64,000 nucleotides of DNA from Eutrigla gurnardus (Eukaryota > Chordata > Actinopteri > Perciformes > Triglidae), in the NCBI GenBank assembly GCA_963514095.1, contig OY741269.1:19873190-19937189 (forward strand), in the 5' to 3' direction. The notes beneath the pieces are model-generated. The model made no database searches, was not told the origin of the DNA, and saw nothing but the letters and a program-made list of their open reading frames with translations. Positions 1 through 26,796 of the stretch are shown one piece after another; position 1 is the first letter of the stretch, and the number at the start of each line of letters is the position of its first letter. The position numbers and the translations under genes were made by a program.

Positions 1-3000
1 GTACCAACCCTGTGTATTTATGTGAAGAAACGCTTTGTCTTCATTTCTGAACAACGAGATATTCCAGGTAGCAAACCTGTTAAATAATTCATCCATCCAG
101 CCACCGAACATCCGTCAAGTGAGTGAAAGGAAAAAACACTCCTAATGTTATTTATTCATAACAACCCCCGACATTAATGACTCACATCCGAGTATATAAA
201 AACATTCCTCCATGTGTTTTATATTCATCCAGAACGCTCCAGACTCTTTCTGCTCAGGACGGAGAACTTAACGCTTCCTCTTATTGCTGCTTTGTATCAG
301 CGGAAAACACACGACGGTTAATAGAGTGGAAGCTTTAAAACTGAAGCTAATAAGACAGGTTTTTAGTGGGGAGTTTTTTTTGGGGGGGGTGTCTGGGTTT
401 TGTTTTTGGGGGTCTAGGTTTTGTTATTCGGGGTCTGGGTCTGCTTTAAGTGTCCCAGTGGTGCAGACGTACAAACAGCAGAACATCTAAGTTAAACCGT
501 TTTGAGGATTCATTGTTTTAGTCATTTTTCACTCTTCATCATATCGGAGAGGAAATAACATAAATATTCGATATATTGATATTTAATATATTTGGGTTTG
601 GGGCTGAAAGAATCACATTGGACTCCAGGAGACTGTGATCGTGATGATGATGATTTTATGAGCTGTCATGTGACCAGATGATCGATGAGTTGAGAAAACA
701 TTTACAGTGGAAGACGAGCTGCTCAGGAGGAACAAACAGAACATCAAACAAATAAGAAAGGCGTCGGCTGCTCTGATGGTCCGACTAAGACTATATGGAG
801 GATGAAGTGAGCATGTGGTTTTGTTATCTTTGACTTCACACCTTATTAAACGCACAGATCCAGTGGAACCAGAACATACCGAGATGTTTATCTCTGAACC
901 CTGTGAGTGGTGGAAAGCCCCGGAGCTCCCATACTGCTCCTCTCTGTTCCTAAAGGTCACTGCTGCCGACAACGTTTACTGTTAGAAACTCACTTTGGTT
1001 TCCACATGTCTTCTTTGGAACAAACAAAGCCGGAGCAGAGATACGAGGTCCATCCGTCTAATGGAAATCATTATTTCTGCTGGACTTTGTGCTGAAATGT
1101 GGATGTAGACGTCAACGATGGGTTCTATCTGCTCAGACAGACGACCTGATGTTTAGGTCTGTGGTCGGCGACAAAGCAGCATACCGCTCTGGACGCGTTT
1201 CAGACACTTTAGCCCTTGGCTCGTGACAGGTCACTGGTCTGCGGAGGGGGGGGGGGGGTCCCTGTGTGTTTTAATTTCATAACATTTGTCACGTTTGTGT
1301 TTCAGTTGTTCAATAGCTCCTCCCCCAGGGGTCACTTCTGGTTGAAAAAAAAAAGAAAAAAGCTGGTGGCGGCCAAAGACCAAGATGGCGACGGTCAATC
1401 TCGAGGACTCAAAGCGGCGGTCCACAAACCGGTGGGAGACGTCAATGAAGCCGTTATCTCTGCTCTCTCCAAAGTCACCAGACTCCATTCATAAAAACAC
1501 TGATTTAAGCTCTCAAACAAAGAAGCTGCTGCTGACTGATGAATCCGAACGAACCCTTAAAATCACAACAAGTCACACAACAACACAAACTCACTGACAG
1601 ATAGAGGCAGCAGATATCTCTGTGTTCTGGGAGTTTAAATCACTGATTTTATGAATAGAGTCTGGTGGCTATGAAGAGAGCAGAGATAACTGCTTTAGTG
1701 CCTCATCAGAAAGTGTTAAAAATTAACTGCGGCTCCATACACTGACTGTCCCTTTAACAGTGACCTGGAGTCCTGGTAGTCCTAGACCGGGAGTCTTGCT
1801 AATCCTAGACCTGGAATACTGCTAGTCTGTGGGAGCATCAGCAGACGTCATTAACTCCCTGTGAAGCCGATAAAGAGCAAACTATTTACATTCCTGTAAA
1901 CTCGACTTATTAGAGACTGTCAGCATCTCTGTGATCCGATGAATCAGACTTCCATCCTTCACACTGCCTAAATATTAGCATTTTTGTTGATAAAAATGTA
2001 GTATCCCGTGTCTGATTTCCCTCTGCAGAGACACAAAGTAGGAGGCGGCTTGGGAGGATTGAACGCCGGCGTGCAGGTTTAGGATTTGAGAATGTGGATG
2101 TTTTGCACAATATCGTCGTCACAGCGGATAAAAATTCAATTATGTCCAACAACTTGGTTTCATTCTAGAACTGTGCAGCCGGGGAACACTGAGGCCTTTT
2201 GATGATGGTGAATTAGAACAGAGACAACAGTGGTGCTTTTCATGAGCCGGTCTACAGAGAGCTCACAGAGACCCGGCCCAGCAGCGCCGGCAGGGCTCAC
2301 AGACCAGCTCACGACTACCGGCAAAGGCAACATCTGTACCAGCGAAGGCAACATCTGTACCATCGGAGACAGTACTTTAGCATCGTGACTTTAGCATCGT
2401 GACTTAGTACCATGTTTAGTATTGTGACTTTATTACCGTGACTTTAGCATCATGACTTTAGCATCGTGACTTTAGTATTGTGTTTAATATCGTGACTTTA
2501 ATATCGTGTTTAATATCGTGACTTAAGTGTGACTTTAGCATCGTGACTTAAGTATCGTGACTTTAGCATCGTGACTTAAGTATCGTGACTTTAGCATCCT
2601 GACTTTAGCATCATGACTTAAGTATCGTGACTTTAGCATCGTGACTTAAGTATCGTGACTTTAGCATCCTGACTTTAGCATCGTGACTTAAGAATCGTGA
2701 CTTTAGCATCGTGACTTAAGTATCGTGACTTTAGCATCGTGATAAAATCGAATAGTGACCTATCATAGTGAGGGAAATAATCTGTGCTACTCTTAATATC
2801 TAATGTCACATTAGCTGCCACTAACGATTGTTTTCATTCTTGATTTGTCCTTGTATTCAGTTTCTTATTGAATAAACCAGAAACATTCACACCTAAGAAG
2901 CTGACAACTTTAACTTTGTTTCGACTGTTGATTAGTTGATGCACCGCTGCAGGTCTGATCACATATGATACGGGTGTATTGATTATGTGAGGGGACTGGT

Positions 3001-3055
3001 GCTGGGGGTCCCTGCTGTGAACCCGAGACTCAACCTGGGGTCCGGGGGCCCTTAC
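1..3055 (-). other. atp10a: atp10a intron 1 (partial)
   Basis: This stretch lies downstream of the exon 1 donor at 3055-3054 on the minus strand and continues past the window edge. I saw no second coding exon: there is no minus-strand match to the actuator-domain region expected next in a P4-ATPase. It holds a G-run near 1244, a dispersed-repeat-like stretch around 1370-1700, and the tandem repeat at 2372-2742. Confidence 0.6.
2372..2742. repeat. 14/28-bp minisatellite
   Basis: A tandem array of a 14-bp motif, gactttagcatcgt, and a variant, gacttaagtatcgt, alternate to give a 28-bp dimer in the right half. The left part is degenerate. It lies in atp10a intron 1 and no coding sense is seen. 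Confidence 0.85.
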
Positions 3056-3486
3056 CTGCTGTAGACCAGACAGTCCATGTGATTGATCTCCTGGTCCGAC
3101 CTGTGCCTCCGGTAGTCCTCCCACAGGTCCTTGATGGCAGTGACGGACAGGATGAAGACCACCGGGGCCAGAGCCAGCTCGGGCTGGAACGCATTGACCA
3201 CCGGGACGAAGTTGAGCAACGCGATAAAGACGAAGTAGACGTTGGCGAACCGGTGGAACTGCTCGAAGAGGTTCTTGGGCAGGAAGGACAGTACGGTGTA
3301 CTTGGTGGTCTTGATCTTGTTGCTGGCGTAGTGCCGATTCGGGTTTTCCTCCCCCTTGGCGTGGTCGTACAGGATGTTGGCGTGGACGGTCCTGGTCTTG
3401 TTCTCCTTCGGCTTCTTCTTCCTCCTCTGCCGACGGACTCTGGACGCTTTGTCCGCCCCGGCGGGGTCCGAGGAGTCCCGCGCCAT
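3056..3486 (-). CDS. atp10a: atp10a exon 1: phospholipid-transporting P4-ATPase, class V (N-terminal part)
   Basis: This is the first coding exon of a P4-type lipid flippase of the ATP10 class. It encodes 143 codons plus two bases. ATP10A is known to translocate phosphatidylcholine and glucosylceramide across the plasma membrane with a CDC50-type partner. The visible protein has a basic N-terminus (RRQRRKKK) followed by the family signature KTTKYTVLSFLPKNLFEQFH. TM1 (about residues 80-100, ANVYFVFIALLNFVP) and TM2 (LALAPVVFILSVTAIKDLWE) follow, then RRHRSDQEINH. The LALAP and NFVPVVNAFQP segments are closer to ATP10A than to ATP10B or ATP10D. I chose the ATG at 3486 because its context GCGCCATGG is a strong Kozak; an in-frame ATG at 3519 has a poor one. 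The donor is CAG|GTAAG at 3056/3055. The catalytic DKTGT exon and all later exons lie outside the window. Its position beside gabrb3 also matches human ATP10A. Confidence 0.93.
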
Positions 3487-3619
3487 GGCGCCCCGGGTCC
3501 CAGCTCGCTCATACAACACGACGCGGAGCAGCTAGCTGGTTATGTGGTCATCCTCCCGGCGCGAGGACGAACTTTTTCGCGGTTTGTTCACGCGAGCAGC
3601 CGCCGCTCATCCATGTCGG

Positions 3620-3657
<38 letters not shown>

Positions 3658-4110
3658 AAACTTCGGCTTGTTTGGCTTCTTTCTCTTTTTTTCCTTTTTT
3701 TCCTGCTGGAAGGATGCTGAGACGGTCGCGAGACATAACTGTGACGTCCCGCGTCTCCGCGATGATCTGTAAACCATCCGGATAAGCCTCCTCCAAGCGG
3801 CTCGCGCTGCTGCTGGCCGTGTAGATCAGAGCATGCGCGCCGGCTGAGCGCGGACAGGACGCTCGTGGGCGGCTCAGAGGGGGTCGCTCCTCTCTGGAAA
3901 CCCGAACCGCAGGCCCCTCCTCGATCCCCGATCCGACCTGGGAGTTTTTTTTGTGTGTCTCGCAGAGTGCCACGCGGTATTATTGGAGTTTACACGAGCG
4001 CGAGCTCACAGGAAGCAGCCGAACGCGGAGAAAGTTTACTTTTCACAACAACAGCTGACCCGAAGTGGTCTTTGGAGGACGAGGACCCACTGCACACAAC
4101 CTCTTAATTG
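3487..4110 (-). promoter_or_regulatory. atp10a: atp10a 5' UTR / GC-rich promoter region
   Basis: The sequence upstream of the atp10a start is GC- and CpG-rich up to about 4.0 kb, as expected for a CpG-island promoter. It contains a (TC)n tract at about 3621-3652. No TATA box was recognised and the transcription start is not fixed by sequence. Confidence 0.5.
3621..3652. repeat. (TC)n microsatellite
   Basis: Uninterrupted TC dinucleotides, read as GA on the atp10a strand, about 135 bp upstream of the atp10a start codon. It probably lies in the 5' UTR or core promoter. Confidence 0.9.
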
Positions 4111-4146
4111 TTACAACTCTTTAAAGAAAAAAAAGGTGCAATATTC

Positions 4147-4202
4147 ACACACACACACACACACAGACACACACACAGACACACACACACACACACACAC
4201 AC
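4147..4202. repeat. (AC)n microsatellite
   Basis: An AC repeat interrupted by AGAC units. It directly precedes the perfect palindrome at 4203-4278. Confidence 0.9.
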
Positions 4203-4278
4203 ATAATACTTGATTCTGAATAACTCATTATTAATTTATATATAAATTAATAATGAGTTATTCAGAATCAAGTATTAT
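4203..4278. repeat. Perfect 76-bp palindrome
   Basis: Two 38-bp arms pair without a single mismatch and without a spacer. The centre lies between 4240 and 4241. I paired the bases one by one from the centre outwards and the symmetry fails only at 4202/4279. It sits between an (AC)n and an AT-rich tract, in atp10a-gabrb3 intergenic DNA. Confidence 0.97.
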
Positions 4279-4354
4279 CAGTCTGAACTGATTGTACTTC
4301 TTTGTAAAAGTGTAAATAAATAAATAAATGTGTAAAAGTACAGACTCTGAAATG

Positions 4355-4356
<2 letters not shown>

Positions 4357-4401
<45 letters not shown>

Positions 4402-4402
4402 T
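4357..4402. repeat. (TA)n(CA)n microsatellite
   Basis: About 17 TA units run into a short AC run. AT-rich sequence lies on both sides. Confidence 0.9.
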
Positions 4403-5465
4403 TATTATTTTGAATGTACTTGTTTTTATTTAATTACACTTAAATAAATTAAATAAGTGTGCACAAATTAAATAAATAAATAATCTTGGCCAAGTCCTTG
4501 TGTCCTGGTTGGACTCTTTAAAGCCACCGGACTTTCATTCATGTGGATTGTGGCGCACCCTGTGGACAAAAAGCAGCAGTGTTCCTGAACCAGACTTCCT
4601 TTAGGAAACCTCTCATTTTACGGCAGCAGGGTCAGAGTGATGAAGATCCGTAAAACGGATCATAGTATTTATTCAGGTCACAGGTAAAGTATGGCAGCGC
4701 TGGGCTGGGAATGGCAGAGCTCCCGCAGGATCTCAGTCAGGGCGAGCCCCGTTTCCGGGTGCTGGTCACATTTTATCCTCTTGGGCTGGGACTGCCCTGT
4801 ACAGAGGTTTAACTTGCACGCAACCCAGTCTCACTGGTCAGTTATCTCTGACGTGAACTCACAGAAATGTAATATAAAACATGTATATATGTGTGTTGTT
4901 CTTCAGGCGTGTAGCTATTCTAGCAAACCTTACTAACAGGCCAAAGAGGGCCTTGAAGATTCAACAGGTTCCTGCTTATCAGGTTAACATGTCACACTAA
5001 TAAGCACAACCAGTGATTTATATGAGTTCAGTGAAAAAGTACAAATCTAAAATGAACAAAGTAAAAGCCAATTCTAACATATATATCTATAATATATTAC
5101 CACTATATATTGTTACCACTTCTCGCATCTGATGCGTCTCTGTGAATACCTCCGTTGCCGTTACGCCTTTCCACCTCGTCGAGCGTTTAGACTGACGACG
5201 GGGCGGAATAACGCCGGAATACTCCAGCAACGAAAAGGCTGTCTAAAAGGGGCTAATGTTGGAATCATCACCAACACAGATCAATGGCAACAACGTTAGC
5301 TTTAATAAAGTCTTAGACACATTGCGTGTCGGGAGGTCGGCGGTGAAACAGTGTGATTGCTGTTTAACGAGGAAACTAATTTCTCCGGAGGTTCATCAAG
5401 TGGCTACTTAATGAAAGAGACACATCTCCGTTCTGATGCAGATGAGTTTCAAATTAGTATCCATC

Positions 5466-5514
5466 CCTCGGAGAGAGAGAGAGAGACAGAGAGACAGAGA
5501 GAGGGAGAGAGAGG

Positions 5515-5550
<36 letters not shown>

Positions 5551-5556
5551 GAGGAG
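5466..5556. repeat. (GA)n-rich microsatellite
   Basis: An imperfect GA repeat with GACA and GAGG interruptions. Open frames across it are low-complexity artefacts. Confidence 0.9.
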
Positions 5557-6029
5557 TGATGCAACACAGTTTGTTAAAATGAAAAGTAGAAAAAACACTT
5601 CCGAGGAGTTTTGTTCCAGTTCAGAAAAAGTGAAGCCACTCTGATTGTATAGAAGAAGTCTATGAGAAAATGGTCTACTTCTCTCTTGGTGTATTATCTC
5701 AGTAAACATTGTAAACACGATTTTATGGTCTCGATCTCTAGTTTCAAGTCTTCTTCAATCCAGCATAGTGTTCATTTAGTACATTATGGTCCATTTAGAG
5801 TCCAACAGACCAGAAAGCAGGGGATGCTTTAGGGGGCGGGGCTCAACTGCTGATTTGACAGGTCGCTACCACACTACCAATGCTAGTTAGCTACCAAGAT
5901 GTTATTTACGCTCACTTAGTTAGCAGCTTCACACCAGAATCCACATGGATCCAGATCCAGTAAGGGTGCTGAGTCCATAGATAAAAGTCTACAAATCACA
6001 AAAAACATCAAATTAGATAACAATTTCTT

Positions 6030-8230
6030 TCTGGGTAGCACTGTCGCCTCACAGCGAGAGGGTCCAGGGTTCGATTCCTGGGTCGGGTTCCTTCTGTGTG
6101 GAGTTTGCATGTTCTCCCGTGTAAGCGTGGGTTCTCTCTGGGTTCTCCGGCTTCCTCCCACAGTCCAAAGACATGCAGGATGGGGATAGGTTCATTGATT
6201 ACTCTAAATGTCCCGTATGTGAGTGTGAATCGTTGTCTGTCTCTACATGTCAGCCCTGTGATATACAGGTTACCTGTCTGTCTCTACATGTCAGCCCTGT
6301 GATAGACAGGTTACCTGTCTGTCTCTACATGTCGGCCCTGTGATAGACAGGTTACCTGTCTGTCTCTACATGTCAGCCCTGTGATAGACTGGTTACCTGC
6401 CTGTCTCTACATGTCAGCCCTGTGATAGACTGGTTACCTGTCTGTCTCTACATGTCAGCCCTGTGATAGACAGGTTACCTGTCTGTCTCTACATGTCGGC
6501 CCTGTGATAGACAGGTTACCTGTCTGTCTCTACATGTCGGCCCTGTGATAGACAGGTTACCTGTCTGTCTCTACATGTCGGCCCTGTGATAAACTGGTTA
6601 ACTTACCTGTCTGTCTCTACATGTCGGCCCTGTGATAGACTGGTTACCTGTCTGTCTCTACATGTCAGCCCTGTGATAGACTGGTTACCTGTCTGTCTCT
6701 ACATGTCGGCCCTGTGATAGACTGGTTACCTGTCTGTCTCTACATGTCAGCCCTGTGATAGACTGGTTACCTGTCTGTCTCTACATGTCGGCCCTGTGAT
6801 AGACTGGTTACCTGTCTGTCTCTACATGTCGGCCCTGTGATAGACAGGTTACCTGCCTGTCTCTACATGTCAGCCCTGTGATAGACTGGTTACCTGTCTG
6901 TCTCTACATGTCGGCCCTGTGATAAACTGGTTACCTGTCTGTCTCTACATGTCGGCCCTGTGATAGACTGGTTACCTGTCTGTCTCTACATGTCAGCCCT
7001 GTGATAAGACAGGTTACCTGTCTGTCTCTACATGTCAGTCCTGTGATAGACTGGTTACCTGTCTGTCTCTACATGTCAGCCCTGTGATAAACTGGTTACC
7101 TGTCTGTCTCTACATGTCAGCCCTGTGATAGACTGGTTACCTGTCTGTCTCTACATGTCAGCCCTGTGATAAACTGGTTACCTGTCTGTCTCTACATGTC
7201 AGCCCTGTGATAGACTGGTTACCTGTCTGTCTCTACATGTCAGCCCTGTGATAAACTGGTTACCTGTCTGTCTCTACATGTCAGCCCTGTGATAGACTGG
7301 TTACCTGTCTGTCTCTACATGTCAGCCCTGTGATAAACTGGTTACCTGTCTGTCTCTACATGTCAGCCCTGTGATAAACTGGTTACCTGTCTGTCTCTAC
7401 ATGTCGGCCCTGTGATAAACTGGTTACCTGTCTGTCTCTACATGTCGGCCCTGTGATAGACTGGTTACCTGTCTGTCTCTACATGTCAGCCCTGTGATAG
7501 ACTGGTTACCTGTCTGTCTCTACATGTCGGCCCTGTGATAGACTGGTTACCTGTCTGTCTCTACATGTCAGCCCTGTGATAGACTGGTTACCTGTCTGTC
7601 TCTACATGTCGGCCCTGTGATAGACAGGTTACCTGCCTGTCTCTACATGTCAGCCCTGTGATAGACTGGTTACCTGTCTGTCTCTACATGTCGGCCCTGT
7701 GATAAACTGGTTACCTGTCTGTCTCTACATGTCGGCCCTGTGATAGACTGGTTACCTGTCTGTCTCTACATGTCAGCCCTGTGATAAGACAGGTTACCTG
7801 TCTGTCTCTACATGTCAGCCCTGTGATAGACTGGTTACCTGTCTGTCTCTACATGTCAGCCCTGTGATAGACTGGTTACCTGTCTGTCTCTACATGTCAG
7901 CCCTGTGATAAACTGGTTACCTGTCTGTCTCTACATGTCAGCCCTGTGATAGACTGGTTACCTGTCTGTCTCTACATGTCAGCCCTGTGATAAACTGGTT
8001 ACCTGTCTGTCTCTACATGTCAGCCCTGTGATAAACTGGTTACCTGTCTGTCTCTACATGTCGGCCCTGTGATAGACTGGTTACCTGTCTGTCTCTACAT
8101 GTTGGCCCTGTGATAAACTGGTTACCTCTCCAAGGTGTACCCTTCGCCCAATGACAGCTGGGATCGGCTCCCGCACCCCTGCAACTCTGAATACAGGATA
8201 AGTGGTAGACGATGGATGGATGGATTTCCC
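6030..8230 (+). mobile_element. tRNA-like SINE-type element split by an internal 41-bp array
   Basis: The head (6030-6235) has an RNA polymerase III B-box-like sequence, ggttcgattcctg, at 6069-6081. The common fish body follows (agtccaaagacatgcaggat). The tail (8127-8225, cccaatgacagctgggatcg to the ggatggatgg end) lies 1.9 kb further on. The intact copy at 26514-26762 shows that head and tail are normally adjacent, separated only by one unit of what has here become a long array. I recognise the repeat type from other fish genomes but cannot name the family with certainty. Confidence 0.75.
6236..8126. repeat. 41-bp minisatellite, about 46 copies
   Basis: The unit is acctgtctgtctctacatgt followed by cagccctgtgatagactggtt. 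Common variants are cag/cgg, gac/aac and tgg/agg. A few units carry 1-4 bp insertions, for example gttaacttacc near 6597 and gataagac at 7001 and 7781. The array lies wholly inside a SINE-like element. Blocks of it are repeated again at a 780-bp offset. Confidence 0.95.
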
Positions 8231-10540
8231 TGCTTCCTGTCAGAAGCGTCCCAGTCAAACCAGTGTCTGGAGACCAGGACCAGGGCGTCGCCGTCAGCGT
8301 CCCAGAATGCCACGGGGCAGGAATCCTCTTTAATGACACGTGAATAACACTCCATCGGTCCACTGGATTGGATGGCTGCCCAGCACACGCTGCCGCTAAT
8401 CTGGAATTAAATATCGATCCGAGTCGCTCAACGATGTCATGGGAGTCAACGGCGCTGCACCAACTTTTAATCTGAAAACTGTTCACGTTAATCTGTGATG
8501 TCATCGTAGTGCAATTTATTTAAGACTGTATACGTAGTATGGGGGGGGGGGGGGGGGGGTTCTCTGGTGGCAAAAAGCTTCATATTTAGCAGTAAGCGCC
8601 AACATGATTTTAAAAAGAGTGGATTCAAATCTATTGCGACCAAAATTAGCATGCTAGCATGTTAGCACTGAGCAGCCAGACATCCGTCGCCTCTCTTCCT
8701 GGTGAGCTGTGAAAGAAACTTGTGATTTTTTGTTAGTTGTCATGGTGACGACATGTGTCAGTGGGGCTGTAAAGTGTTGCCGTAACAACTCTTCAGTACA
8801 TGTGTGTGTGTGTGTGTGTGTGAGTAGAGTGGAGGAACATGCAGTGAACTCTCCTGGTTGGGTATTATGGGATGGATCCTGCAGCCTGGTGTCTCTGCTG
8901 ACAGGTGGCGTCTCGCCCACGCTGCCGCCGCCACTCAACCACGGTGCAGATGGTGTGTTGCTCTGTTGTTTTGGAGATGACAACCCCCGCCCCCCCCCCC
9001 CCACATCATCAACATCATCATCTACTTAATTCTCCAAGGAAACAACAGAGATAATCGCGAGCTGTCATATTGTGATTTATATTTACAACAAAGAGGAAAC
9101 GGTGTTTGTTGTGTTGAGACAGAAAACACTGCTGATGACAACAAGGCATGTGATTCATGTGCAGCTACAGTATGGAAATTAAACGTGACTCATCGCCAAG
9201 GCAACAAGCAGTCTGGGAGGAAGACGATGTGTTGAATATGTGTTTCACAAAAATCAGTAAAATGTGGTGATCCTGAAAGCACCACGACAACGACGTGAAA
9301 CAGTTTAACTATAAAAAAAACGTTTTTTGGGGCCATCACATGACATCAAAAGCGTGCAATTGTAAATGTTAAAGAAACAAAAAAAAATAATAATAATTTA
9401 CTTTCCTATTGAGCGTTAGAGACGCTAAATATGAAGCTACAGCCAGTTAGCTTAGCATAAAGACTGGAAACAGAGGGAAACTGCTAGTATGTGCTGTTTA
9501 ACCTCATCAGAATTCATCTACACCGTTATACTGTAGCTAACCGCGGATAGAGGCTAAGTCCCGCTCCATATGCAGGAAGTGACCTCATTTCAGAAAACAC
9601 TTATTTCTCAATTTAAAAGATTTTTTCATCAAATAAGCACATTATTGTTAACATATTCCTTTGAATGAGAGTTGAGTAAACATTTTTGATCCCATCAGCC
9701 GGCCACCACAAACTAATCAACTTCCTGTTGATTAAAGGAGTGAAGTCTCAGCAGTGAACAGTTGCTGGCATCGACTCCACGGCAAATTAAAGGAAGAGGA
9801 GTTAACATCCGTTCTGTAGCTGTTTACCTGCTTCCAGTCTTCACGCTAAGCTAACCTAAGCTAACTGGCTGTAGCTTCATATTTAGCAGTAACAGTGGTG
9901 TTAACTTTCTCGTCCGCCTTGTTTCCAGAAAGGAAGTTGATGTGTTTCCCAAAAGTTTGAACCATAGAAAAAGAACAAGAGTAGAACAAACATTAACGTT
10001 CAAATCAACGGCCAGGGTGGCGGCCATCTTTACGTGCGTTGCTTCACATAAACGTAGCAGCAACGTAGCAGCTACTTTTGTATGATACGTTTTGTATGAA
10101 TCTGGTTTCTCTGACGGGGGGAAACTTCCGGTGTCAGTACCTGCATTCTGGGCCTGCAGGACCGGCTCGGGGTCCTGCCTTTTCCAGGCCGCTAAGGAGC
10201 ACTAACATTAGCTTTGCTGTGATGCTAACCGGGTGCTATGAACCAGACAGGTGCTACCTAATAAGACCAGAGAACCAGAGACCGACCTCTCTGGTTCTCT
10301 GGTGGCAAAAATCTACACAGCTGATTTCTCAAAACTTATTGTAGTTCAGATCTTTGGACTACAGGATTAGAAGATCACCTCTTCATGGAGCTGGTTAGCA
10401 ACATGGCTAGGCTAATGAACACAAAGTCCCGCTCCGTGATTCCATCACAGTGCATCAGAGTCTGGTAAAACACACTGGACTCGCCGTCTGGACTCGCTAT
10501 GATAAAAAAAAAAAGTTCTAAACGTTGTTGTTAGATAATC
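8231..10540. other. Intergenic DNA downstream of gabrb3
   Basis: No gene was found. There is a poly-G tract at about 8540-8560, a (GT)n at about 8801-8821 and a C-run near 8990. Two copies of a fish dispersed repeat containing agccagttagcttagcataa lie at about 9424-9500 (+) and 9845-9890 (inverted). No clear polyadenylation signal for gabrb3 was recognised in the part nearest its stop codon. Confidence 0.5.
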
Positions 10541-10708
10541 AGCGTTAGTTGACATAGTAAAGCCAGTAGATAAGGTTTATCAATGTTGGTTGACATAGTA
10601 AAGCCAGTAGATAAGGTTTATCAATGTTGGTTGACATAGTAAAGCCAGTAGATAAGGTCCATCAAAGTTAGTTGACGTAGTAAAGCCAGTAGATAAGGTC
10701 CATCAAAG

Positions 10709-25779
<15,071 letters not shown>

Positions 25780-25872
25780 CTGAAAGACAGAAGAGACCAG
25801 GATGGTGAGGATGGTGAGGAGGACGGGGACGGACGGGGACGACCAGAGGCCGGTCCACCACGACACACTCAC

Positions 25873-25889
25873 CTCTGGCCGCAGCACAT
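25873..25889 (-). CDS. gabrb3: Candidate end of gabrb3 exon 1
   Basis: The 17 bases from ATG to the donor CAGAG|GTGAGT read MCCGQ plus AG. They join in phase to exon 2 as MCCGQSVNKPGNMS. Human beta3 exon 1 ends in a similar CCAQ-S, and the distance to exon 2 (93 bp) suits the compact 5' end. In-frame TAA and TAG codons lie immediately upstream, and no frame above gives a hydrophobic signal peptide. So this is either the 3' end of a degenerated or alternative first exon, or chance similarity. Confidence 0.4.
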
Positions 25890-26233
25890 CACTTAAACCA
25901 CCTAAACCGAGCTCTGCCACGTCGCGCCTCCGGCTTCAAGAGGCCGATACGGGCCGCGTCCGGGGCGGGCGGCAGTTCCCGCTCATCGCACGAGAGCCTT
26001 GACATATCCATGCACGCGCTCCACACGCACAAGGACACAAAACCTGTGTGCTCAAATAATAACTTAATAACACACGGTCACGGAGACGCTGTGAAGCTGT
26101 TCACTCTGAAGTTAGCGAGGCACAGTCGGACACAAAACTAACCGGCATGTTGTGTCTGTACAATTGTGCGGCGATCGCCGGCTATCGATTCTGCGAAGGC
26201 GTGGCTCATCTCGAACGAGCCTATGGTTACCTG

Positions 26234-26241
26234 CCTTTATA
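26234..26241 (-). promoter_or_regulatory. TATA-like box, possible gabrb3 promoter
   Basis: TATAAAGG on the minus strand. A CCAAT sequence, in plus orientation at 26265-26269, lies about 24 bp further upstream. CpG-rich sequence and exon 2 lie downstream. The placement suits a gabrb3 start near 26.2 kb, but nothing in the sequence proves use. Confidence 0.35.
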
Positions 26242-26513
26242 CAAGTCACCTGATTCGAGATCAGCCAATAGCAACATCAATTCACTTAGTCCACTATGTA
26301 TATTTACATTATAACAACATGTAGAATTCAGGTACTTAGCACTAAAAAAGGTCTGGACCCGAAACAATTTTATTATTAATACATTATGGTTTGGGGGTGA
26401 AGTTACTATTTACACTAGACTATCAAAGCATTTATCTTGAAAAGTATCTTTTTAAATTGACAAACATGTGTAATTCATGCTGCAATTTAAACATTTATCA
26501 AAATATTATTGCT

Positions 26514-26762
26514 TCTCTCCGGGTTCTCCGGCTTCCTCCCACAGTCCAAAGACATGCAGGATGGGGATAGGTTCATTGATGACTCTAAATTGCCCGTAGG
26601 TGTGAATGTGAGCGTGAATGGTTGTCAGTCTCTACATGTCGGTGATAGACTGGCGACCTGTCCAGGGTGTACCCTGCCTTCGCCCAATGACAGCTGGGAT
26701 CGGCTCCAGCCCCCCGCGACCCTGAATACAGGATAAGAGGTAGAAAATGGATGGATGGATGG
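26514..26762 (+). mobile_element. SINE-type element (5'-truncated)
   Basis: Runs from the tccgggttctccggcttcct body through gacatgcaggatggggatag and gacagctgggatcggctcca to the (ATGG)n end. It has a single copy of the region that is tandemly expanded at 6236-8126, and so serves as the local reference for the unexpanded state. Confidence 0.85.
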
Positions 26763-26796
26763 AAAATATTATTGCTCTCTTACCATTTACTGTATT

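Noticed and set aside
3079..3720. 213-codon plus-strand open frame over atp10a exon 1
   Set aside because: It is the antisense shadow of the GC-rich atp10a exon and runs into the (TC)n tract.
6060..6085. tRNA gene
   Set aside because: Only a B-box-like sequence is present, with no cloverleaf or A-box at the right distance. It belongs to the SINE-type element.
6236..8126. CRISPR-like regular repeat array
   Set aside because: There are no unique spacers, units are contiguous and the host is a vertebrate. It is a minisatellite within a SINE-like element.
8040..8504. 154-codon minus-strand open frame
   Set aside because: It is composed of the 41-bp array and the repeat tail. No protein family features.
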